DNA of 64,000 bases from assembly GCA_914767715.1 (NCBI GenBank), contig OU612072.1, positions 18,166,001 to 18,230,000 of the forward strand, in the 5' to 3' direction. The notes beneath the pieces are model-generated. The model saw only the letters and a list, made by a program, of their open reading frames with translations. It did not search any database and was not told the DNA's origin. A program made the position numbers and the translations under genes. Origin of the DNA: Membranipora membranacea. Taxonomy: Eukaryota > Bryozoa > Gymnolaemata > Cheilostomatida > Membraniporidae. Below are positions 11,001-21,300 of the stretch, piece after piece. Numbering within the stretch: position 1 is the stretch's first letter; the number at the start of each line of letters is the position of its first letter.

Positions 11001-12864
11001 GAATCAACACAGCTATTGTGTACATAAGGACAGGCTCGATACTGCCGGTCATAACTAGGTCTTCTATCACACAATCTGCTTCAGACTTGTTTCTAAAGCT
11101 TTCCAGTGTACAGTTGAATTTCCTAGAGGCTTCAATAACCACTGCGCTCAGGTACCCTGTTCTGTTAAGATAATTTAAAATAATCGGAGAAACAGCAAGT
11201 GCAAAAATTCTTAAGAACACCTTGTTTTTTGGGAGGGACAACTCTTTCCTTGTAAAAAAACTTTACAACTTTCCCATAACATACAATACAAATTTTGCAG
11301 CAGTATAGTCTGATATGTATATTGTCAAGAGAAGTAACTCCCCAAAAAGCATAGCCCATTGCCCCAGGCGTCTAGGAATTCTAGGATGATATTTAAGGGA
11401 TGTTGGCCATCACAATCATTCACTCACCCGAGAAATGTTAGAAGAGTTCCTATTGCAAGTATCTTGGTTTTCCGAATGCAGGCGTCAGATAGCAGCCCAA
11501 GTATAACCCCAGATAGGTTATTTACTATAGCACAGGCTATTGGGAGAGCTGCCAGCCTGAAAACAACAAAAGGTAGAAACATAAACATTAACCTGAATAA
11601 CACTTTTAACGCCTTGTACTGGTATATTGACCTTGGTTGTTACTACAATAGTATTTTGAACAACTGCAAACTGTTTCTTACCCAGCTTTGACATAATAAA
11701 TGCTTTTTCTTTGAGGACACCTGTGTGACAATGTTGCTGAATTGGCCCAGAGAGATGTGTTTCTGACTGACCTTTAATGGCAGATGATTTTGCTCTGCAA
11801 ACACTTGCCGGGTAGGGTTTTCTTGAGATCATTTGGCACAATTCATGGCACAATCTTATTATTCTAGTTGAGAATCACGTCTAGCCAAAGGTAAACTGTG
11901 AAGTCAGCAAGACACAAAGATTGTAATAAATTAAACTTCCAAATCCTAAATCAATTTTTGTCACATTTGTAGCATCAACATCGATTGAAGCTTAAGAAAG
12001 CTATCAATGAGGAATATTTGAATGCATCGCGTAGTTAAATGATTTTGTTGATGAAATGCTACCACAATTAAGCTGCGTTTACACGGGCGACAAATCGGCA
12101 AATAATAACAACTCCGACACAGGTCACCGATTTGACTGACCGTGTAAACAGTTAATCTGTGTTTAAATCGGTGTTTAAATCTGTATCGTTCAAAATCGTT
12201 CGCTTGTGACAGTGTCACAAGTGAACGACAAATCTTAACGATTATGAATGGTTCAGCCAATAACAGCACAGTTAACCAACTAGTTGTCTCACTAGCCAAT
12301 CAGAGACAAATTGGGTTGGAAGTTTGCGTTGAAATCGGTTAGGCATGAACAGTGTGTAAATAGCTTATCGTTGACATGTTGACAGACAACAATTATAGAG
12401 CAGATTCATAATCTGTATCGGAGTGGTTATTATTAGCCGATTTGTCGGACGTGTAAACGCAGCTTTAGTATAATATTTTCTATGGTCAATGATAGACAAA
12501 GAAACCGAACAGGAGCAGGCAATGTCGAAGGCACTTACCTCTTGAAGTCGAAGCTTTCTTCTTTGTTGTTTCCTGTTGTGGGAGTAACAAACGCAAACTC
12601 GTACAAAACCATCATAAACGGAATCCAAGTTGCAAAGATATGGTTGGCAACGGATGCTAGAAACTCGGCACAAATCAGTCCAAATATGGCCTGCCTCTGC
12701 TTCGTGAAGGACGGAAAGTCACCATGGTTTGAATGAATCATGTCGTCTCTACTCAAACTCCGTAAAGCTCTCGAGAATAAAGGTGTAGATTCATCAACCT
12801 CGTCATCGCTGTTATCAGCTTGGCTGATTGTGTGTTTTGAAGCACGAGAGGAACAGCAACTCAT
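2027..12864 (-). CDS. SLC15A3/A4-like proton-coupled oligopeptide (POT) transporter, nine exons
   Basis: Exons read on the minus strand: 12864-12539, 11556-11428, 11161-10945, 6497-6266, 5013-4853, 4181-4104, 3740-3569, 3403-3332 and 2292-2027 (stop TAA). All phases match, giving about 550 aa; human PHT1 is 577 aa. Family evidence: an acidic N-terminus with ESTPLFSR (endolysosomal-type), then membrane segments. PALAGDQVRSRAGASRLYL corresponds to the POT GADQV plus TM5 signature. TAGFELALVTAPRSLQ near the C-terminus corresponds to the AGLEFAYSEAPRSMQ region of SLC15A4. The known family role is proton-driven import of di/tripeptides and histidine, often in endolysosomes. Oddities: the TM1 ExxER motif reads EFLAS, and the TM7 region lacks the usual YWT..Q pattern, so coupling may differ. 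The start at 12864 (MSCCSS) is preferred; an in-frame ATG lies at 12927. The exon 5 acceptor (5014) is the least certain junction. A Ty3-like element sits in intron 3. Head-to-head with MED6. Confidence 0.85.
3000..3265 (+). repeat. tRNA-derived SINE in POT transporter intron 8/exon 8 flank
   Basis: A B-box-like GGTTCTATTCCC is followed by a body containing GGTCCTTGCGGAACGGGACC-type sequence and a tail with AAAAAGAGCCCTTCTGACTC. The tail resembles the AAAAGAACCCTCCTG tail of the SINE at 5112. It lies in the intron between exons 3403-3332 and 2292-2027, antisense to the gene. Confidence 0.55.
4463..4752. repeat. Long inverted repeat (foldback element) in transporter intron
   Basis: Two arms of roughly 130 nt are inverted, diverged copies. 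The left arm contains ATGCTCTACTTGGCTTGAAT; the right arm contains its near complement around ATTCATGCCAAGTAGAGCAT. Outer ends ACTACCCAAAGACCAA and TTGGTCTTTGAGTAGT pair. The spacer is about 20-40 nt. It lies between exons 5013-4853 and 4181-4104, so the primary transcript would carry a hairpin. Confidence 0.85.
5112..5400 (+). repeat. tRNA-derived SINE
   Basis: The head carries a tRNA-like A box (GCTCAGCGGTAAGCGCG) and B box (GGGTTCAAATCCCGAG) at the spacing of a tRNA gene. The following body has no tRNA character. It is not called as a tRNA gene because no acceptor stem or CCA-end pairing was found. It lies in the transporter intron between exons 6497-6266 and 5013-4853, antisense to the gene. 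Confidence 0.75.
7019..7238 (+). repeat. 5' LTR
   Basis: 220 bp, ending in CGACA. It begins TTTGGTGG where the 3' LTR begins TGTGGTGG, so the terminal TG has mutated to TT. Includes ACCGGATATTAGCATAAGGG, shared with the 3' LTR. Confidence 0.95.
7239..7255 (+). promoter_or_regulatory. Primer-binding site, probably tRNA-Leu
   Basis: TGGTGTCAGATGTGAAC directly abuts the 5' LTR. TGG complements the CCA end, and the first ten bases match the PBS used with tRNA-Leu in several Ty3-type elements. The tRNA assignment is inferred from memory of that family. Confidence 0.7.
7390..8335 (+). pseudogene. Gag relic of the LTR element, with CCHC zinc knuckle
   Basis: The reading frame is broken. Residues from 7390 (MEGRFGRGVKTPVF) and from 7619 (YDMNIFEMLRIDVEYMQYEK) resemble a Ty3-type capsid: Y..LK..FE.HF...EN...R..F....Q...E....F. 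A stop at 7961 and a glycine/arginine-rich stretch (about 8135-8175) follow. A C-x2-C-x4-H-x4-C knuckle (CYVCGDTRHLAKFC, about 8268-8309) is in a different frame from the preceding partial knuckle CYMCGG. The product would be nucleocapsid/capsid if intact. Confidence 0.75.
8401..9416 (+). pseudogene. Integrase relic of the LTR element, two frames
   Basis: First frame 8401-8865: an N-terminal H2C2-like region (HSGHQG, with one cysteine of the CxxC pair replaced), then the core with DLFELEGRNYALYIDYYSRW and RTDNGPCY, supplying the two catalytic aspartates. Second frame 8823-9416 resumes with NGRVNGLAERGVEIVK, carrying the glutamate region, then YRTTPLESGSRPNQLLYERR and a basic tail. About 20-25 residues between DNGP and NGR are missing, together with a frame change, so the enzyme is not expected to work. 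Homology is to Ty3/gypsy integrases. Confidence 0.88.
9592..9930 (+). CDS. Accessory ORF of LTR element, SGNH-hydrolase-like (tentative)
   Basis: An intact 112-codon ORF starts with ATGGCAACTAACAAC after the integrase relic, and is not part of standard Ty3 gag-pol. It begins MATNNTYVFIGNSIVRFLDL: a beta strand then G-N-S at the place where SGNH/GDSL proteins carry G-D-S. It continues with KLLVSGIPDI and DIILCPFYPP, which fit alternating beta strands of such a fold, and PDHWGIVNRLNHYYDL near the end. The remaining catalytic blocks are not certain, so activity cannot be claimed. It may instead be a binding domain. The frame continues poorly beyond the stop, so the original protein may have been longer, joined to the downstream coiled coil. 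Confidence 0.45.
   Translation: MATNNTYVFIGNSIVRFLDLPDIDTFSYPGSTLFHMRQHLDRPGIKLLVSGIPDIMQRGETHVAGPMILAYERALRELAERTDIILCPFYPPRSFTPDHWGIVNRLNHYYDL
10058..10634 (+). pseudogene. Arg/Glu-rich coiled-coil ORF of LTR element, frameshifted
   Basis: Frame 10058-10285 (MARQMSDTIMQFIRNRERRL) and frame 10296-10634 (RRRDREELRREREEENIRRS, then a long charged helix ending PSRRYNQD) together read as one strongly charged coiled coil with a frame change near 10270-10300. The composition is largely R/E/Q/D. It ends just before the purine tract. No known Ty3 protein matches. It could be low-complexity translation of purine-rich DNA, but the codon-level alternation of charge and the two long open frames favour a once-real protein. 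Confidence 0.5.
10660..10686 (+). promoter_or_regulatory. Polypurine tract of LTR element
   Basis: A run of A/G (AAATTAGGAAAGGAAAGGAGA-type) directly precedes the 3' LTR, as needed for plus-strand priming. Confidence 0.7.
10687..10906 (+). repeat. 3' LTR
   Basis: 220 bp, TGTGGTGG...CGACA, with intact TG/CA ends. Followed by target duplication CCTTA at 10907-10911. Confidence 0.95.
12068..12467. mobile_element. PIF/Harbinger-type MITE with TTA target duplication
   Basis: Terminal inverted repeats of about 50 bp: AGCTGCGTTTACACGGGCGA at 12071 and its near complement ending GTGTAAACGCAGCT at 12464. They are flanked by TTA at 12068-12070 and 12465-12467. A 3-bp TWA duplication is typical of PIF/Harbinger. 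No transposase is present. It lies in intron 1 of the POT transporter. Confidence 0.88.
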
Positions 12865-13192
12865 TTTGATGCGACTCACAGCTAAGCTGAAGAGTTTTTG
12901 ATATTCCTTGCAAAATCCTGGTAACAAGAGTCAAGCCACCCCGGAGGTATATCATCAGAGTGTTGCTGCTTCTTTATGAAAAACTTGCACTTAAGAGATC
13001 ACAATACTTCCTTGTAAAAAATATGCGTCATCAAATCACGCAATTTCCAGACTGACGTTAGGTCTGATATAAATTGACCTGACCTTGTCATAAACGGTCC
13101 TAACATAAATCAATCAAACTGACAAACTTGCCCAAAAGATAAGAAACTTCCTTCTAGCATTATGTATCATATTTATGTTACAACATTGCTAC

Positions 13193-13238
13193 CATAGACC
13201 TACTAATAATAAATTTAAATATTATTAGTAGGTCTATG
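13193..13238. repeat. Perfect 19-bp inverted repeat, 8-nt loop
   Basis: CATAGACCTACTAATAATA and its exact reverse complement are separated by AATTTAAA. Could be a hairpin, or the ends of a very short foldback element. Confidence 0.9.
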
Positions 13239-13449
13239 ATTGCTAAAGTTATTTCGTACTTTATCTATGAATCCCATGTGATGCATTGTCATGCTACTGG
13301 CTGAGTGAAAAGGTTATCAATTTCATTTGTAGCAATCGATCATGCGTGTCCATATCACAATGCATTGTTATTGTTATCTAATTTGTAACAAAGATAGCCT
13401 TGAACCTGTACATGTAATGTCATGCAATCAGTGCCCTCATCGAATTTTG

Positions 13450-14372
13450 GAATGATGATCGACGGGATTGAACGTCAACTGGAATAAATCTCGAAATACT
13501 CGGAAGGAACGTCAAACTTGCTGGATTGAACTGCGATCACATTAGTTAGTAAATAAAATCAATGGAATTGCAACTATTCAAAATTATTTTTGTAAATTAA
13601 TGATGATTATACACAAAGGTACTCACATCTGTTTATGATGATGGTTACCAAATTTCTGGTCGCTAGATGGAATTAAGGAGTGATGTAGTGCAAAAACAGA
13701 AATGGTAATTAAATACTGCAAGAGAAACAGGGCCCCTTTGTACAATTTTATAAGCAATACAACACAATTGTCAAGCATCAACAAAATCAAGCCTATTACC
13801 TCTAGTTAAATCAGCACGACTAATGAATCATATTTTACTTTTATTTAGGAACAATCATTTTTAGCTAGGCGTAGCAAGGTATAGGTATGTACTATATAGT
13901 AAACAGTAAGAGGATTATTTTTGCCGTCTACTCACCTATTAATATATCGAAAAAAGGCCGAAATCTCTCGTTGACTTGCCAAAGTCAATGTCTACTCCTC
14001 GGTATAGTCTGTAAGTACTCTCAGTCTAGATCGTACAGTTCCGATAATGTGCTAGTCTGCTGAGATCTTAGATAACCTCACATAAATTAGTACGGAATGT
14101 GCTGCACAAGTGGTATGTCATGGCATTATTGAATTACCAAAGCATAATCACAAATTATAAATTTCAACGAAAAACCTTGATTGTGAGAAGCATTGTTATA
14201 GTTATTAGATGAATGCTGATTTTTTTATGAGTCACACAATTATTTTAGGGAGTTAAGGAAGTTTGACATTTGTTCCGGGAATTTCAAGATTCATTCCAAA
14301 TCAACATTCATTCCGGCTACGTTCAATCCTGTCGGCGATCGTTCTATCCGATGTTCATTCCAATCCCCCTCT
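13450..14372. mobile_element. Non-autonomous TIR element upstream of MED6
   Basis: The left end (GGAATGATGATCGACGGGAT and ACGTCAACTGGAATAAATCT) is repeated inverted at 14260-14372 (ATTGGAATGAACATCGG, GGATTGAACGTAGCCGGAAT and GGAATGAATCTTGAAAT on the minus strand). The arms are about 100 bp and diverged. The interior has no transposase ORF. Confidence 0.65.
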
Positions 14373-15375
14373 CATCCACTCAGATTTAGAGTCCTAGGTA
14401 CTCAAATAAAAATAAATACAAAACTTCTTGCTCTCGCCTCGCATTCATATATGAACTTAGGAAATTTTTTGTGTTATTCCTTTTGGTTTGACCTAGTTTA
14501 CAAAATGTAAACAGACCTGTTGATGTGGTAATACTTGAAACTATCCAACTGTCAGTTTACAGTTTTAGTCCTTTTGATGATCTGGCAATAATTTTAAACT
14601 GAGAAAGACACAACTCCGGTGGGAGTCACCTGTAGAGCCTTAAATTGGTCTCTAGGGCCTTACCACCTTACAGCGCCCCCTCCAAACTATTAAGAAATAA
14701 GTTATGATCTCCAAAATGAACACTTCTCTTGAACAAGCCTGTCTTGACAAGCTTGGCAAGACAGGCTACTTATAAAGTTATCTATGAACTTTAGCCGTTT
14801 GGGTTAGGTGTAGAACTCTTATAACTAGAATTATCTAGACAAAGTTCACTGAACTACGATTTCTTTATTTTGTCTGTTATCCATAATATTTGATATTCCA
14901 ATTAAAGTCCGTGAAACCTGTAATTGTGTAAAAAACATGAGTAACAAATTATGATCAAATTATCAAATACGAAATCAAAATGGTTTTTCCAAGAATATTC
15001 ATTTACAACGTAGTTATAAACAATAAGCTTCAAATTGTGTATACCATTGAAAAATTAGAGTTTAAATCAAATTAAAAGTTAAAATTGACATACCTCTGGT
15101 GTATTCCTAGTTAATATTGGTTTTCACATCTTGACTCAATGGTTTTCTACACATAACTGAATCGATAGAGCCAGATGACGTTCACTTGATCTTTTATGTT
15201 TTGATGTTTTGAATACTAAGTGGTAAAAAACGACCGTAATCCTGTTGTGTTAAGTGCAGGTTGACCTGTAAACCCCATTAATTTTGGTCCATATTTAGAG
15301 GCAGAAGTTCAGCGAGAGTTCAGATTAGAAATTTGTGAGTGCTAAAATTGGGTTTTTAATTACTTTTGCAGCAGC

Positions 15376-18300
15376 ATGATAGATTTTTTGGAAGCCATAA
15401 ACGAGAATCGCAGTTTAGGTATTTTTTCACATAATTGGCAAGCGTATAATTTGATAATAATATACTAGGCACAATGCCGCGGTTTACTTTGTTGTGGATT
15501 CTTACACTACACTTGAACCTGCGTATTTATTCCAGAGACATCCAAAAATATTTTTCATACATTTGTAACTAAATCAACCAAGCCTCATGAATCATTATCA
15601 TTTAATCCTACCTAATGTTGTTAACTTGTATTTTTGTTTGCCACTCTCTGTTTCTTCTTTTCTTTTTTCATCTTATTCATGCAATTTATGATACCATCAT
15701 GTGATACGTGGTTTGAAGCAATCGCAAGGTGGTTCAACTTAGCCCAGCTAAGATTTATATCAGTATGCAAGAAGGTTTAGATGTAAATAATAATTACCAG
15801 CAGAGAGATAGATGTCGAGTGTGTCTGTCAGTATGTCTAGGTGAGAGTATGAATGGAATGGATACCAATGGTGTGTGATAAGTGTGTAACATTGTTAGGT
15901 CAGATAAGTGAGCTAGTGAATTGTAATGACCAGTTGACCATCTGTATGAGCTCAATATATGTAGTGGAATACCACCATTCATGGGTTTTCCCGGCGAAGC
16001 CGATGGCATCCCAGAATGCCAGTCAGGGTTTTCTGACTATGTGTCAGCGACAGCCCAGAACGCGCCAGTTCCCAGAGCTGTGCCAATGTTTTGACCCCAC
16101 CGTTTCCAAGTTACAACTTAAATAGTGTGCTATTTTGCTGGCTGGAGGAGATAATGACTGGAATAAATACAGTTGAGAATAGCATACAGTAATTATGATG
16201 AGGACTCAGTAGCTATCAATGCAGAAAGCCTTAGTTGAGTGTAATAATTTATTTTAATTACTACAGGTTGTGTGTAAAAGTATCTCACATCAATGAGGTT
16301 TAGTTCATTGATACCATGCTTTTATTATCCTACACACTATTTAGTATGTAACACCCTACTGTCGGATCGAGAAAGATCACGACAGTTCACTGCTGGCAGA
16401 GTTCATATGAGATTAATTTATAATACTGAATGCAGTTTTTCGGCAGTTTGATGATTTTATTACTGAACTACACCCTGGGGCAAATGCCCCAGGCAACTGA
16501 TAAATTGCAACGCCAAGTTGTAACTGTCACACGTAACTCCCGATCGTAACTCGTAATTGTAACTCGCAATTGTAACTGACAATTGTAAATGATTCTTCAG
16601 AGCAAAAACCACTGTTCTTTATACTGACCTTTATAAATAGGTCGTAAAAATAGAAACGGTGGAATGATACGTCATTATTTTGATGGCCAACCTCCGCATT
16701 TAGATGGTAATTAAATGTGCAAAAAATGGAAGTATATGCGGAAGAGTATAACAATTAATCAGATTAGGACCATGGCAACCATGACAGTGCAATATAGGCG
16801 TGTCACATACAGTGTATGTGACACTACCACTTATATCTTATCTATGTTAATGTGTGTGAGGTCAACAAGTTATTTTTAATTTGCTTTAATTACAAACTTT
16901 TAGAAAACCTCAATAAATAAATAAAAAGCTAGTAGAGGTTATCTGCTCCTGTATATAAAATAGACAACTTCATTTTTAAGTTTATTTGCAGCACTGGTTG
17001 CACTTTCCAGCAATCTGCTGATTGGTTGTTATATAGACTAAGAACTCAAATACACTGTGGGCGTAGACAGCCACACTCGTGTCGTTAATTAGAACCTGGA
17101 CAATAATACAGGAGAGAAAAATTAATTTTGAGAGACTTTTTGTGAGATTTGAGACATTCAAGTTCCCCAAGTCAGTGCTTCAGTTATCGGCAACCCCTAA
17201 GGAGTTTTTCAACAATTACTTTGCTTCTAGCAAGCTAGAACTGCCTGGTGTTAGAGTAAGGATAAACAAGTCCTCCTCCCCTGCGGTTGGTTAGAGTGAC
17301 AGTTAGACTTCACCTAGCTAGACTAGAGCAGCAAGGACAAGGACAAAGGAGTCTTTTACTCCTTGGTTAGAGGTAATGAAATATAGTATTTACAATTTTG
17401 ATTAAGATGGTGAGATGAATAAATCTCTAGGCCTGATAACCAAATGGTACAACGAACTGAGTCAATATAAATAAGATAAAGAAGGTAGTAAGTATGTATG
17501 TATGTGACTGCAAATCAATCACTCCACTTTACTTTCAGTAGTTCATTCAGTCATCCCTATTTATCCTCGGTTTTCTGCTAACACTCCCACACACCACTAG
17601 CTAAGGACGATGATGATAATGATGATGATACACAAGCAGGCAGAGAGTGAGAAAACAAACTAAAAGATGTAAATTGTATATAATTATGATTACTAAACAT
17701 AAGAAGTACCAAGGAGGAATAGAAGCAAGAAGTACTCCTTGATAGAAGTGTTACTCCTTGGTAGTACACTATTGTATTTATCATTCAATCTCAAATTTCA
17801 TCGAACACCTCGCTCACCTAGCTGATAGTTGGGCTTCATGACAAAATTTTTATCAGTTCTGAGATGACCACCTTTGCCAGTCGCCAGCCGAATAATGGCA
17901 CCAATCTGTTGTAGCGCAGTTTTGAGCTGTCTCACCTGATGATTCTTAGCTCCTAGCGCCGACTTCAGCGTTGTGACTTCAGGAACGTAAAAACTCATGG
18001 ATCATTTTACGTTTCCAGGTCATTTACCGGTAAACCAATAATGATCAGCTTTAAATCTAACCGGGGTTCGGGCAGGGGCTGTTAACAGTTGGCAACCAGG
18101 CAGTAGACAGTTCAGACAGACAGTTCTAACAAAAAAGAACCGGCGATAGTGAAGAGTGTTGGTAGATGGAATGAAATACTGCTGTGCATGGCGTCTGCTG
18201 GAGTGGTGTGTTGATCTAGGCACATGCTCATTGATGATGTGAGGAGCATTAAAGTGGTAGGTGCGAAAGACCTGCAGTCGCCTACACTTACGGCGGTCAT

Positions 18301-21300
18301 CCAGTGGTTGAAGGTCAAGCTTTGAGAGAAGACCGGTGGTGCTGGTCTTCCTGTTGCTGCGCCGGATGCCACAGATGAACCGGACTGCACGACGCTGAAC
18401 TGCTTGGAGTTTGGTCTCTACAGTCTGGGTAAGAGTGTAAGGAAGGAAGCATACTCGAGTACTGGTCTCACTAGCTGTTTGTAGGCAGTGGAGCGAATGT
18501 CTTCTGATGTTGTGAGGACATTAAGTCGTATGAAGGCTAGGGTGGCATTCGCCTTACTAGTGATTTTGGCTATGTGTTCGTGCCAGGTTAGTTTTGAGTC
18601 AACATACACACCAAGGTATTAGGTGCAGTTGGTTCGGGGTATCCCGATGTTGTGGAGTTTAGTAAACAGATGAGCTGAGTTCTGTTAATGATGATGTTAA
18701 AACAGGATCAGGCTGAATGGCGGCCATCTTGGATACTGTAGATGGGCGTTGTAAGGCAGTCTTGAAAAGTTGTGACGGGGTCTTGAGACATTGTAGGGCT
18801 GTCTTGAAGCCTTACATCACAAATAAACGACTCGGGTGGATGTCAATACACCCAACCATTTGATTATTGTTGGACTAATGCTAGGTACCTTTCAGAACTG
18901 GATTAGTTTTGTAAAATTACTAGTCTATTAGTATTACTGGTCATTCTCAACTTGACCTCAATGTGAAGTCATGTGAGACTTTATAAGGAGATCTAGCTCT
19001 TCCCAACCTAAATCGTCCAGTGTGATATGAAGCTAAACCAGGAGATAGAGTGATAGAAATGGATATTATGAATTACAAGATTTTCACACTCATCCCATCT
19101 TATGGCAGCAGATATTTGGATTTTAAGATGATATGAGCAGCTTATAGATGATATATTAAATTAGATATATTGATAGAAAGCAAATCACTGGCATATCAAC
19201 TGTGTTCATTAGCCTTATTTATTGTTTGTAGCCTTAAAACAGTGAAGGTACTGAAGACAGATACAGAAGACGGAAGGGCGTTGTTAAAGCCAGTGAGTAA
19301 GAGGATCTCAGTCTCTGAGAGGAGTTCACACATACAGACACCAATATGAGGGAGAATGAGGCTTACAATAAAATGATGGACGAAGGTTGGTAGGAGCACT
19401 TCGAGTAATTTTATTTATTTTATTTTTCTCTATGCTCTAGGTCTTTCTGATCGCCCCATTCAACTTAGGCCTAAGGTGGCTTGTGTGGGGTAGATACAAT
19501 TCATCTGCATGTAACAATCAATTATGTAAGGTAAATATCTAAAATCCCATTCTCTGCTGTTTACACCTTGAACCAAACAGTTCAAGGGCCAGTTTTATGA
19601 GAAAAGTGGATTTATTACCCCAGGATATCAACTATTAAGAGTTCATAGGGCAAATAAAAATAATGAAAATAGTGGAAAATAGCATAATAAGTTTAAAAAA
19701 AAATCTATTTGCAAGACTCATTGTGAATCATAGTGGTCAGGTGGAGGCAATAAATCACTATGATCCACTATGGATCCAATTGTCAGACTTTGCAGCGGTG
19801 TTACTGTTACTGTTTTATTTAATATCCCCTAGTGCCTTTTCAGCCTTAGATATTTCAGACTATACCAAACACGGCCTAGTAGGGACTGTCACTTTGACCC
19901 CAATGTTTGATTCTCTTCTCTTGTTTTTTTTTATCAGAGTTGTCCATCAACTGGTTTGACTCTAGTTGGATTCCTATGCTGAACCCTGCCAATATCATGG
20001 ACTATTTTGCCAGGAGTAAGTTTTATGACAGGACGTGTAATAATGAGATTATTAAGATGCAGCGTCAGAGCATGGACCAGCTAATGTAAGTATTATAGTT
20101 TACAGAGTCCGCCTCGTCTTGAATCTTCTCGCTCATAGGTGTAAGTGTGGTGTAGAAGTGTGAAGTATTTGCAGGAGGACTAATAGACCACTTTGCCAAA
20201 ACCTGAAATAATTAAATAAATTGCGAGGTAACATCAACCCACTCTCATCAATTTATATAAACACTCACCTTAGCTAGCTAAGAATGGCGCTGGCTAACAT
20301 TAAGTCACCCCCAACTAGCTAACATTAAGTCACCCCTAACTAGCTAACATTAAGTCACCCCCTAAATTTGCTAAACTGAATGCAAATATTTACTTCTCCA
20401 TGGTAGGTGTCCCCTCTTGAGTTATGAGAAGACAATTCTTACCAAATGGAAACCTTGTAATGAGGGACTATTTAGCCCATGGAGGGTAGGATATACCCCT
20501 CCCACTTCCCTGATCAGCCTAAGGTTATAGCTCTGAGCTGCTCCTTACAATCCTGTGCCAAACAGTTGGTGGTAAAATGACGTTAGGATAACTATCATGT
20601 GGAAACCGAATTATGTAGTGTGTTGATTTCTTTGCAATAAAGATATTCCTCAGTTTTCATATCATTTGTCATATGCCACTGAACTTCATAATTATTACCA
20701 AAGGCATTGAATGTCAGAATGTAATCTATTGTGTATACTGTTATATATATAAATATAGTATATATATATAAAACAGTCTCTACAATATACTATATATATA
20801 TCTAGATATAATTATATTACTCTTATTTATTTTGACAGTAATATGCAGGGAGTAGAGTTTAGACTGGTGCATACTCAGCCTCCTATACTTTATATCATCA
20901 GAAAACAACACAGGCATGATACCGAGAAAAGTAAGCTTTATCTCAGCTATTGTTACAGCTTAGCCTTAGTGCTCATACAGTTTTGTTATGGGTAGGTTGG
21001 TGACGTACCGTCATGACACAGGCATGACACAGAAAAGTAAGCTATATCTGAGCTATTGTTTCAGCTTAGCCTTAGTGCTTACACTCTTTTGTTAGGAGGA
21101 GGTCGGTGTAACCCCCTTTAATTCAGTATTGTACGGTTAGCGAGCTTTCTCTTCACATTTGAAGTAAGAAAAATAAGTGTACATGCCAAAATCTTTGCTA
21201 TAGCTGCCCCACTAGTGTGTTTTGTACTACTCTCTAATAATACGCCTCAATCGATCTAGCCACAGAAAATACGTATAAATATCATGCGTTAAATCAGCAC

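Larger units (their letters stand above)
12865..15375. promoter_or_regulatory. Divergent intergenic region between POT transporter and MED6
   Basis: The two start codons face away from each other across about 2.5 kb, so this interval should hold both promoters. I see a 19-bp-arm hairpin (13193-13238) and a TIR element (about 13450-14370), but no clear TATA box or CpG-rich core that I would commit to. The remaining sequence shows no coding exon. Confidence 0.5.
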
